From: Paracidovorax cattleyae
GTDB taxonomy: Bacteria > Pseudomonadota > Gammaproteobacteria > Burkholderiales > Burkholderiaceae_C
Length of the DNA stretch: 64,000 nucleotides
NCBI RefSeq assembly: GCF_900104515.1
Contig: NZ_FNJL01000005.1
Coordinates: 62,001-126,000 of the forward strand
Direction of reading: 5' to 3'
The translations under genes were made by a program, and so were the position numbers. The notes beneath the pieces were generated by a model. It was not told the DNA's origin. It saw nothing but the letters and a program-made list of their open reading frames with translations, and searched no databases. Positions 18,280 through 25,376 of this stretch are shown piece after piece; position 1 is the first letter of the stretch, and every line of letters begins with the position of its first letter.

Positions 18280-19236
18280 TCAGTAGGCCGCCTGCAGCGA
18301 CAGGTAGGCCCCGCGCTGGCGCCGGTAGGCGGTCACGCCGGGGACGACGCGGCCCAGATCGACGTAGGCCAGGGTGACGGAGAGATGCTTGCTCGGCACC
18401 CAGACCACGAAAATGTCGCGCCAGTCGTCCTCGCGCAGTGCGTCGCCCAGCCCGGCGGCGCGGCCCAGCGCCCGCAGGTTGTCGGGCTTGAAACGCCATT
18501 CCGCACCCACCGCCAGGTCGCGGCGCAGCAGATAGGCCACGGAGAACTCCGGCTGCAGCGATCGCCCCGACCTGGCCGGCCCGCGGCCCCCGAAGCCCAG
18601 CAGGCCGTTCTGGTTGGCATTGGTGTAGCGCAGCGTGGCATGCACCAGCAGGTTGCGGTCGAGCAGCAGCTTGGTGGCGCTCACATAGACATCCGTGCCC
18701 TCGGTGTCGGCGCCCAGGAACTCGATCACGCCGCCGGCCGATGCCGGGTGCAGCCGCTTGTGCTCCACGCCCACCGCGATCTGCGGCATGGGCGAATCGG
18801 TGTCGAGGACGGCGTCGCCGGCCAGCCGCACCTTGGCGCCGATGATGTCCATCTTGAGGTGCAGGTCGGGCTCCACGCCGAACGGCGCCACCGCATTGAG
18901 CGCGGACGCGGGCGCGGCGCCGAAATCCTGGCGCGCCACGGACAGCTCCACCCGGTCGTACAGGCCGAGCGCGAGGCCCGAACTGGTCAGGCCGTAGTCC
19001 CGCGTGCGCAGCCGCGTGGCGAAGGCGCTCACGCCGATCTCGCCTTCCGTCGCGTTGGTGCCGATCACGGCCCAGGGCGTGAGCCCTCCGCCCGCGGCGC
19101 CGGAGATGGAACTCACGCCGCCGGTGAGCGGCAGCTTGCCCGTCTCCGCCCCACCGGGGGCGGCCAGTGCCATGCAGAGCATGGCCAGCACGGGCGTGCG
19201 GAATGTCCGCATCGCAAGCCTGCGACGAAAGCTCAT
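18280..19236 (-). CDS. DUF3034 outer-membrane protein
   Basis: The 318-residue protein has a signal peptide (ending near APGGAETG) and an alternating aromatic/hydrophobic pattern that fits an outer-membrane beta-barrel; it ends in the aromatic sequence SLQAAY. GKLPLTGGVSSISGAAGGGL near the start and repeated barrel strands (LYDRVELSVARQDFG) match DUF3034, a family of unknown function. AGGAGG stands 8 bases before the ATG at 19236, which is preferred over the GTG at 19245. It precedes the exported globin gene by 23 bases. Confidence 0.83.
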   Translation of the reverse strand: MSFRRRLAMRTFRTPVLAMLCMALAAPGGAETGKLPLTGGVSSISGAAGGGLTPWAVIGTNATEGEIGVSAFATRLRTRDYGLTSSGLALGLYDRVELSVARQDFGAAPASALNAVAPFGVEPDLHLKMDIIGAKVRLAGDAVLDTDSPMPQIAVGVEHKRLHPASAGGVIEFLGADTEGTDVYVSATKLLLDRNLLVHATLRYTNANQNGLLGFGGRGPARSGRSLQPEFSVAYLLRRDLAVGAEWRFKPDNLRALGRAAGLGDALREDDWRDIFVVWVPSKHLSVTLAYVDLGRVVPGVTAYRRQRGAYLSLQAAY

Positions 19237-19315
19237 GGGACCCACCTCCTGGATCGCAGTATGCCAGCGACGCCGCTGCCGTGGCAGCGGGTTCCGCCCT
19301 GGACACCACGAAGGA

Positions 19316-20104
19316 TCACGCCATGCGTTCGATCAGCGCACCCTTGAAAAGCACCGGCCCGGTCGGCCCCTTGTCGCCCGCCACGCCGCCTCGGGGCTCC
19401 AGGCTGACGGCCAGGGCCGGCACGCCGTGCACTGCGCCCTCGGACGCAGGCAGGCTCAGCAGCACCTGGCGGTCGAGCACGCCCAGCGAGCGCGGCGCGC
19501 CGCCGGGCGGCAGCGCCCAGAGCTGCAGGGACTTGTCGCCGGCCTCACGGTAGCCGCCCACGCGCTGCAGCACCAGCGCGTTCTTCGCCGCATCGAACGT
19601 GACCAGCAGGGACGGTGCGGCGTGGTCGTCGGCGAGCACCGCGACGTAGCGCACCTGCGGCGCGGCCTCCAGCTGGCGCTGCAGCTCGGCGATGCGCGCG
19701 CCGCTGTCGGTGCGCAGTCGCTCCTGCAAGCCGGCGCCCACTACCACCGCGGCCAGCGTGGCGACTGCGCCGGCCAGCGCGGCGCCACGCCAGAACACGA
19801 GGCTGCGCAGCCAGCCCTCCGCCCGGGCAGGCCGCGCCGGCCGGGCGGCTCGCTGCGCCTCCCGCGCCTGTTCTGCATCCACCAGGTTGCGGATGCGCAG
19901 CCACACGGCCGGCGGCGGCTCCAGCGGAGGCTGCAATTCGGTCAGGCCGGCCAGGCGCCCCTGCCATGCCAGCACGGCCGCGCGCACGGTTGCATGCTCG
20001 CGCGCCAGGGTCTCGAAACGGCGCCTCGCACCGCCGCGCAGCGTGCCGAGGGCGTGGGCCGCGGCCAGGCGTTCCAGCAGTTCGGGATGGCGGTTCAGGT
20101 CCAT
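19316..20104 (-). CDS. Anti-sigma factor, RskA/anti-sigma-K type
   Basis: The 262-residue membrane protein has a cytoplasmic N-terminal sigma-binding region (about 1-95), one membrane helix near 102-122 (FWRGAALAGAVATLAAVVV) and a periplasmic RskA C-terminal domain (LQLWALPPGGAPRSLGVLD). It lies 33 bases downstream of the ECF sigma gene, the usual arrangement in which the anti-sigma factor holds the sigma factor at the membrane until a signal triggers proteolysis. No zinc-binding HxxxCxxC motif is seen, which fits the RskA type. Confidence 0.9.
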   Translation of the reverse strand: MDLNRHPELLERLAAAHALGTLRGGARRRFETLAREHATVRAAVLAWQGRLAGLTELQPPLEPPPAVWLRIRNLVDAEQAREAQRAARPARPARAEGWLRSLVFWRGAALAGAVATLAAVVVGAGLQERLRTDSGARIAELQRQLEAAPQVRYVAVLADDHAAPSLLVTFDAAKNALVLQRVGGYREAGDKSLQLWALPPGGAPRSLGVLDRQVLLSLPASEGAVHGVPALAVSLEPRGGVAGDKGPTGPVLFKGALIERMA

Positions 20105-20137
20105 GGAGAGCCTGCTTTCATGTCGGGGGCCTGCAGG

Positions 20138-20713
20138 TCACGCATAGCGCGCCATGCATTCGCGCAGCTTGTCGAGGCTTCGCCGGATCCAGGTCTTCAC
20201 CGTGCCCAGCGGCAGGTGCAGGTGCGCGGCCAGTTCGGCATGGCTCATGTCGCGCAGGTAGGCCAGGCTGACCACTTCCCGCTGACGGTTTTCGAGGCTC
20301 GCCAGGCACTGGTGCAGGGCCGTGGCTTCCTGGCTGGCCTGGGCGAGGTCGGCCGGCGCCGGATCGCTGTCGCTCAAGGACTGGGCGACATCGTCGTCGA
20401 ACTCCTGCGTGAGCTGCGCGCGGTCGGCCTTGCGGCGGCGCAGGTGGTCGAGCGCGCGGCTGCGCACGATCAGGCCCATCCATGCCAGTGGCGGGCTCAG
20501 CGTCGCGCGGTAGGTGGCCGCGGTGCGCCAGACGGCGAGAAAGGCGTCCTGCAGCACGTCCTCGGCCGCCTCGCGCTGGCCAACGACGCGCATCGCGACA
20601 CCGAACAGCCGCGACGCGGTGCGGTCGTAGAGCAGCTTGAGCGCGGCGTCATCCCGCCGCGCGACGCGTTCGATGAGTTCCATCAGTTCCTGGTCCGAGC
20701 AAGGCGTTCCCAT
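20138..20713 (-). CDS. ECF RNA polymerase sigma factor (SigK-like)
   Basis: The 191-residue factor has the two ECF regions: sigma-2 at about 22-90 (ALKLLYDRTASRLFGVAMRV and DVLQDAFLAVWRTAATY) and sigma-4 at about 133-185 (ENRQREVVSLAYLRDMSHAE and LPLGTVKTWIRRSLDKLREC). It is paired with the anti-sigma gene downstream. MGTPCSDQELMELIERV at 20713 was chosen because the upstream extension from 20776 is not conserved-looking and a promoter-like TTGCCG-N16-CACAAT ends 6 bases before this ATG. Likely targets are its own operon, the DUF3034/globin pair and the divergent DUF3455 gene. Confidence 0.93.
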   Translation of the reverse strand: MGTPCSDQELMELIERVARRDDAALKLLYDRTASRLFGVAMRVVGQREAAEDVLQDAFLAVWRTAATYRATLSPPLAWMGLIVRSRALDHLRRRKADRAQLTQEFDDDVAQSLSDSDPAPADLAQASQEATALHQCLASLENRQREVVSLAYLRDMSHAELAAHLHLPLGTVKTWIRRSLDKLRECMARYA

Positions 20714-20719
20714 GCGCCG

Positions 20720-20747
20720 ATTGTGAGGGAAGGCATGGGTGCGGCAA
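20720..20747 (-). promoter_or_regulatory. Putative promoter of the ECF sigma gene, possibly leaderless
   Basis: On the minus strand TTGCCG (20747-20742) and CACAAT (20725-20720) are 16 bases apart. The ATG at 20713 begins 6 bases after the -10-like box and has no purine-rich ribosome-binding sequence before it. If both boxes are real, transcription would start at or next to the A of the start codon. Confidence 0.4.
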
Positions 20748-20995
20748 GGGTGTGGGTGCCGGCCGTCCGATGCCATGCGATACGCGCCGGGGTCCCGCCC
20801 GGATGCAGATCACCCGCCATTGCTAGGGGAATCCCGGAGAGGTGAATCCACCTGCGCGCGCCGGCCGTAAAGGAAGCGGCTTTCCAAAAAACAGAACTCC
20901 ATCCCGGGAAGGCCGTGCGGTACGCAGGCTCTTCCAGTGCGCGCACCTTCGCAGCGCCCCTGCCCTTCCCATCACAACCACCAAGGAGTGTTCCC

Positions 20996-21544
20996 ATGCG
21001 AATCCATCTTCCCCTCGCGATCGTTGCCACCCTGGGCCTTGCAGCCTGCAGCCATATGGGCGGCGCCCCCATGGGAGCGTTCTCGCAGGCGTCCCTGCCG
21101 GCGGCGGTGCAGGTGCCCGCAGGGCACAAAGTGGCCCTGGAAACCGTGGGCAAGGGAGAAATCACGTACGAATGCCGCGCCAAGAAGGACATGGCGGGCG
21201 ACTTCGAATGGGTGTTCGTCGGCCCGGACGCGAAGCTCTGGGACCGCAAGGGCGCCATGGTGGGCCGCTATTGGGGCCCGCCAGCCACCTGGGAAACCAG
21301 CGACGGATCCAAGGTGACCGCCACGCAACTGGCCGTGGCGCCCGCGGGCACGGGCAACATCCCTCTGCAGCTGGTCAAGGCGAACCCTGCCACGGGCATG
21401 GGGGCGATGCAGGGCGTGGCCTACATCCAGCGCGTGGCGACCCAGGGCGGCGTGGCGCCGGCCATGCCGTGCACGGCGGGCAACGCCGGGCAGAAGCAGA
21501 TCGTGAAGTACCAGGCCGACTACATCTTCTGGCGCGCCGCCTGA
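20996..21544 (+). CDS. DUF3455 secreted protein
   Basis: The 182-residue product has a short signal peptide with a possible lipobox (LGLAACSHMG, Cys at about residue 18), so it may be a lipoprotein. The body shows the DUF3455 pattern: VPAGHKVALETVGKGEITYE, CRAKKDMAGDFEWVFVGPDA and, at the end, GVAYIQRVATQGGVAP with a late cysteine (MPCTAG). Its function is unknown. It is divergent from the ECF sigma gene across 282 bases and is followed by a strong terminator, so it is a single-gene transcript and a likely member of that sigma regulon. Confidence 0.85.
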   Translation: MRIHLPLAIVATLGLAACSHMGGAPMGAFSQASLPAAVQVPAGHKVALETVGKGEITYECRAKKDMAGDFEWVFVGPDAKLWDRKGAMVGRYWGPPATWETSDGSKVTATQLAVAPAGTGNIPLQLVKANPATGMGAMQGVAYIQRVATQGGVAPAMPCTAGNAGQKQIVKYQADYIFWRAA

Positions 21545-21574
21545 GGCGCTCCGGCCCGCGCCGGATGAGGAAAA

Positions 21575-21606
21575 GCCCCGGGGCCTCGCGGCCCCGGGGC
21601 TTTTTT
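21575..21606. terminator. Rho-independent terminator, probably bidirectional
   Basis: A perfect 11-bp stem (21575-21585 and 21590-21600) with a TCGC loop is followed by TTTTTT at 21601-21606 and preceded by AAAA at 21571-21574. It ends the DUF3455 transcript on the plus strand and lies beside the end of the broken chemoreceptor on the minus strand. Confidence 0.93.
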
Positions 21607-21618
21607 GCTGGCGGCGGA

Positions 21619-22635
21619 TCAGGCGCCGGCGCCCAGCCGGAACATCGCCGCGGTATCCACCAGTTGCCGGACGTGATCTCGCCCACGATGCCGCTCACCT
21701 TGCGGATCGAATCCACGATGATGGTGGAGCCCAACTCCTCCATGGAGGCGGCGGTCTGCTCCAGCGCGCTGGCCTGGCTTTCGGTGCGCTGGCTCAGGTC
21801 TGCGTTGCCCTGGGCGATCTGCACGCTGGCGCTGGCCACGTTCTCGGCATTGAGCCGCACCGTGCCCACCACCGTGCCGAGCTTGCGGTTCATGGCGGCA
21901 AGCGCGTGCAGCAGGCGCGCCACCTCATCGCGGCCCTGGGGCTCGACGCGCGCGGTCAGGTCGCCGTCCGCCACGGCCTCGGCGATCCGCACGGCCTCGT
22001 CGATGGACCGGGTGGTGGCGCGGGTGACCATGGCCATGATCCAGAGCGCCGCTGCCGCCAGCGCCTCCAGCACGGCTTCCAGCACCAGCATACCCTGGCG
22101 CAGCTGCGCAATCTGGCTGTCCAGCGACTGCTCCAGCACGTCGAACGACACGCCCACCAGTTCGAACTGGGTGTCGGTGATGCGGGTCATGCGCGCGACC
22201 CAGTCGGTGGACGGCATGCTCAGCACGTCGGCCTTCACGATGTTGTCATCGGCCAGGTTGAACCCTTCCTGGGCCGCGGCCAGCGCCGCGTCGCGGGCCT
22301 TTTCCACGGCGGGGGGGCAGGCTTACGCCCGCCGCCAGTTCGAGCGCCTTGCGGGCATCGCCGTAGTATTTGCGCACCCGGTCGGACAGGGCCTCGATGC
22401 GCGCCCGCTCCTCGGGTGCCACCTCGCCACGCGCCAGCACCAGTGCGCCGTGCGCCCGCATCTGGCCCAGCGACTCCGTCAGCTGCGGCAACTGCCCGAG
22501 CACCGCCTTTTGCAGGTAGTGGGTGCGGATGTCGGTATCGCGGGCAAGTCCGGAGGTGTTGGCCACGTCGTCGATGAGGTCGAGCACCCGCTCGATGAGT
22601 GCCACGTGCAGCAGGTTGCTGTCCGCGCTACAGCA
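21619..22635 (-). pseudogene. Methyl-accepting chemotaxis protein remnant with frameshift and internal deletions
   Basis: The remnant reads as part of a transmembrane chemoreceptor. From about 22635 down to 22312 one frame holds part of a ligand-binding domain (NLLHVALIERVLDLIDDVAN). At a run of seven G (22311-22317) the frame shifts; removing one base restores reading into EKARDAALAAAQEGFNLAD, one membrane helix and a HAMP domain. The signalling domain then jumps from SMEELGST straight to VDSIRKVSGIVGEIT, losing well over 100 residues that include the kinase-control tip. A second jump with a frame change leads to the normal C-terminal end QLVDTAAMFRL and stop at 21619-21621. The N terminus and first membrane helix are missing. 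An intact paralogue lies at 28264-30048. Confidence 0.9.
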
Positions 22636-22782
22636 CGCCCAATTTTTGGTATTCCCTGCCAAAAAAAGCTGTAGGTCCACCACGCGACCCAAAAAACGAA
22701 AAGTCGATGAAGATACGTTTTGTTTCTTATGGATTGTTTTTTGGATTAGCCCATCTTCATTGGGCATGCCGATCGGTTTGTC
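22636..22782. other. AT-rich scar between the chemoreceptor remnant and the lactate dehydrogenase gene
   Basis: About 150 bases here are much richer in A/T than the flanks, with runs such as AAAAAAA and TTTTTT. They replace the missing N terminus of the chemoreceptor. CCAAAAAAC (22689-22697) and GTTTTTTGG (22736-22744) form a 9-bp perfect inverted repeat. GCCCA (22749-22753) and TGGGC (22761-22765) form a small hairpin just after the lldD stop that could help end its transcript. I find no protein in it. It could be the join left by a lost mobile element. Confidence 0.6.
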
Positions 22783-23943
22783 TCAACCGGGCAGCGTGCC
22801 CGGCAGCAGGATGGAACGGTCCACCCGGTGGATGTCGGTATGGCCGCAGAAGGCCATGGTGATGTCCAGCTCCTTCTGGATGATCTGCAGGGCCCGGGTG
22901 ACGCCAGCCTCGCCAAAGGCCCCGAGCCCGTACAGGAAGCTGCGCCCTATGAGCGTGCCCCGGGCCCCCAGCGCCCAGGCCTTGAGCACGTCCTGCCCGC
23001 CCCGGATGCCGCCGTCCATCCATACCTCGATGTCCCGGCCCACGGCATCGACGACGGGCGGCAGCGCATGGATGGACGATGGCGCGCCGTCGAGTTGCCG
23101 TCCGCCATGGTTGCTCACCACGATGGCGTCTGCGCCCGTCTCCACCGCCAGCCGCGCATCGTCCGCATCCATGATCCCCTTGAGGATGAGCTTGCCGCCC
23201 CAGCGCTTCTTGATCCACTCGATATCGCGCCAGTTGAGCCGGGGGTCGAACTGCTCGGCTGTCCACGACGACAGCGACGAAAGATCGCCCACGCCCTTGG
23301 CGTGGCCCACGATGTTGCCGAAGCTGCGCCGCTTGGTGCCCAGCATGCCCGCGCACCACCGCGGCTTGGTCGCCAGGTCGAGCAGGTTGGCGAGCGTGGG
23401 CCGGGGCGGCGTGGACAGGCCGTTCTTGATGTCCTTGTGCCGCTGTCCGAGGATCTGCAGGTCGAGCGTGATCTGCAGCGCCGATACGCCGGCGGCCTTG
23501 GCGCGGTCGATCAGGCGTTCGACGAAGTCGCGGTCGCGCATCACGTACACCTGGAACCAGAAGCCCGGTCCGGCATGTTCGGCCACGTCCTCGATGGAGC
23601 AGATGCTCATCGTGGACAGCGTGAACGGCACGCCGAAGGCCCGCGCCGCGCGCGCGCCGAGGATCTCGCCGTCCGCATGCTGCATGCCGGTCAGGCCCGT
23701 GGGCGCGATGGCCACCGGCATGGCCACGTCCTGCCCCGCCATCCTCGTGCGGGTGGTGCGGTTTTCCATGTTCACCGCCACGCGCTGGCGCAGCCTGATC
23801 TTCTGGAAATCCTCGGAATTGGCGCGGTAGGTGCTTTCCGTGTAGGAGCCGGAATCGGCGTAGTCGTAGAACATGCGCGGCACGCGCCGGCGGGCGACGG
23901 TGCGCAGGTCTTCGATGCAGGTGATGCGGGACAGTGGGGCCAC
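22783..23943 (-). CDS. lldD: FMN-dependent L-lactate dehydrogenase / alpha-hydroxy-acid dehydrogenase
   Basis: The 386-residue protein oxidises an L-2-hydroxy acid, most likely L-lactate to pyruvate, with electrons passed to quinones. FMN and active-site blocks are PVAIAPTGLTGMQHADGE near 75, ITLDLQILGQRHKDIKNG near 160, the catalytic histidine in VVSNHGGRQLD near 275 and WMDGGIRGGQDVLKAWALGA near 308. The length and the motif SNHGGRQLD fit LldD rather than glycolate oxidase, but related substrates cannot be excluded. No lactate permease or LldR regulator is adjacent. Confidence 0.92.
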   Translation of the reverse strand: MAPLSRITCIEDLRTVARRRVPRMFYDYADSGSYTESTYRANSEDFQKIRLRQRVAVNMENRTTRTRMAGQDVAMPVAIAPTGLTGMQHADGEILGARAARAFGVPFTLSTMSICSIEDVAEHAGPGFWFQVYVMRDRDFVERLIDRAKAAGVSALQITLDLQILGQRHKDIKNGLSTPPRPTLANLLDLATKPRWCAGMLGTKRRSFGNIVGHAKGVGDLSSLSSWTAEQFDPRLNWRDIEWIKKRWGGKLILKGIMDADDARLAVETGADAIVVSNHGGRQLDGAPSSIHALPPVVDAVGRDIEVWMDGGIRGGQDVLKAWALGARGTLIGRSFLYGLGAFGEAGVTRALQIIQKELDITMAFCGHTDIHRVDRSILLPGTLPG

Positions 23944-24250
23944 GGTGGATGCTCCTGGTCATTGTTGTTCTGCCGCATGGCGGCTGCCGGCCACCGGGAT
24001 GCGGATGCAGAGGGCATCGTACCGGCGCTCCGCCCGGCGGGCGCTGAAGTTTTTTGCACGGGGTTGAACCTTTTTCCAGGTATCGCGGCCAGTGCGCCGC
24101 ATGGCCGGCGCTCCGCGGCCATAGAAGGACCTTCGCATCGCGCCAGGACTCGGGTGCCGCGACCCCATGGATTCAATCCTGTGAGAAGCATGGAGTGATT
24201 CCGCCGGGCTTTTTGCGCGCCTTCTTCCATCACTCGAGGTCATAACGAAA
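23944..24250. other. Gap upstream of lldD with no recognised gene
   Basis: This 307-base stretch separates lldD (minus) from the small secreted ORF (plus). It has a local run TTTTTT at 24050-24055 and TTGAAC at 24064-24069, but I cannot pair these with a -10 box at proper spacing. No open frame with a ribosome-binding site or recognisable protein is seen. It should hold the lldD promoter. Confidence 0.45.
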
Positions 24251-24421
24251 ATGCGAAGCACCCGTCTTCCGAAAAAGCTGCTCTCCATCACTCTGGCCGC
24301 GCTGACGGTCTTCGCGGTCGCGCCGGCATCCCGGGCCCAGGCCGGCGTGCTGGGCCAGGGCCTCACGACGGAAATCGCCTGGAACTGCCACGACAACCCC
24401 TGGCGCCCGGGCAGCCCCTAG
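24251..24421 (+). CDS. Small secreted protein of 56 residues, function unknown
   Basis: I do not recognise this protein. The reading frame encodes a classical signal peptide (MRSTRLPKKLLSITLAALTV, then FAVAPASRAQA with cleavage expected after AQA) and only about 25 mature residues, GVLGQGLTTEIAWNCHDN and PWRPGSP, with one cysteine. GAGGT lies about ten bases before the ATG. Its TAG stop overlaps the stop codon of the convergent EamA gene inside CTAG. It may be a real small exported peptide or the truncated 5' end of a larger secreted protein whose remainder has been lost. Confidence 0.55.
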   Translation: MRSTRLPKKLLSITLAALTVFAVAPASRAQAGVLGQGLTTEIAWNCHDNPWRPGSP

Positions 24422-25278
24422 CGCCGCGCCAGCGCCACGCCCCCGATGGCCACGGCGAATCCCACCACCTGCAGGGCCGTGAGCGTCTCGCCGAAGATGG
24501 CCCATGCCTGCAGGGCGGAGAGCGGCGGCACCGCGAGCACCAGCGCCGCCGTGCGCGTGGCCTCGCCATGGCGCATCAGCCAGATCAGCAGCGTGGCACC
24601 GCCGATCGACAGCACTAGCACCGAATAGGCGAGATAGCCCCAGAGCAGCGGCGATCCGTCCCAGCGCGCCTCGCCCAGGCACATCGCCATCAGGACCAGC
24701 ACCGCGATGGAGCCCAGGTTCTGCACGGCGCTGGCGCTGCGCAGATCGCCGGCGGCCAGGGGCGACTTCTGCACCATGGACCCCACGGTGAGCGCGAGGA
24801 TGCTGCCCGCAGCGGCCAGCAGCACCGGCAGCGGGAGCGCGGCCATCCCGGCACTGGCCGATAGCCGCGGCCACAGCACCATGGCCACGCCGCCGAAACC
24901 CAGCGCCAGCCCCGCCCAGGTGGACGGCCCGAGCCGGCGCCGCAGCACGGCCACGGCGATGAGGGCGGTGAACAACGGCTGCAGCGCACCGATGAGTGCC
25001 ATCACCCCGGCCGGCAGACCGCGCGACATGGCCCACCAACTGGGCCCTATGTAGAGGCCGTTCATGAGCGCCCCCGCGGCGAGATGCAGGGCGATGCGGC
25101 GCGGCCCGCGCGGCCATTCGACACGCGCCCACGAAGCCGCGGTACCGAACAGCACGGCCACGCCCACGAAGCGCACGGCCAGGAACCAGAACGGATCGGC
25201 ATGCGCGGACACCCCCCGCCCCACCAGAAAGCCCGTGGACCAGATCACGACGAAAAGCAGCGGAGCGATGGCATGCAT
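24418..25278 (-). CDS. EamA/RhaT-family (DMT) transporter
   Basis: The 286-residue inner-membrane protein has about ten hydrophobic helices in two five-helix repeats, the layout of drug/metabolite exporters. The first repeat includes LLFVVIWSTGFLVGRGVSAH and the GALQPLFTALIAV block near 100; the second ends with GETLTALQVVGFAVAIGGVA, the usual C-terminal EamA sequence. AAGGAA lies 6 bases before the ATG at 25278, which decides the start over an upstream frame opening. The substrate is unknown and no regulator is adjacent. Confidence 0.9.
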   Translation of the reverse strand: MHAIAPLLFVVIWSTGFLVGRGVSAHADPFWFLAVRFVGVAVLFGTAASWARVEWPRGPRRIALHLAAGALMNGLYIGPSWWAMSRGLPAGVMALIGALQPLFTALIAVAVLRRRLGPSTWAGLALGFGGVAMVLWPRLSASAGMAALPLPVLLAAAGSILALTVGSMVQKSPLAAGDLRSASAVQNLGSIAVLVLMAMCLGEARWDGSPLLWGYLAYSVLVLSIGGATLLIWLMRHGEATRTAALVLAVPPLSALQAWAIFGETLTALQVVGFAVAIGGVALARR

Positions 25279-25376
25279 GCCGGTTCCTTCCTCAAGGGAA
25301 AGCAGTATCCCTGGAACCGGGGCCGGCCGGGCGCGGCAGCCTGGCCACGCGCGGGCCACCGCCGCAGGGACTCATT

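Noticed and set aside
20899-20904. CCATCC upstream of the DUF3455 gene, like the -35 element of mycobacterial SigK promoters
   Set aside because: No matching -10 element is present at normal spacing, and the hexamer is not informative in G/C-rich DNA.
22246-22767. A 173-residue protein starting in the AT-rich segment
   Set aside because: Its first 45 or so residues come from the AT-rich scar and its last 15 from the wrong side of the G7 frameshift; only the middle is chemoreceptor-like, so it is part of the pseudogene.
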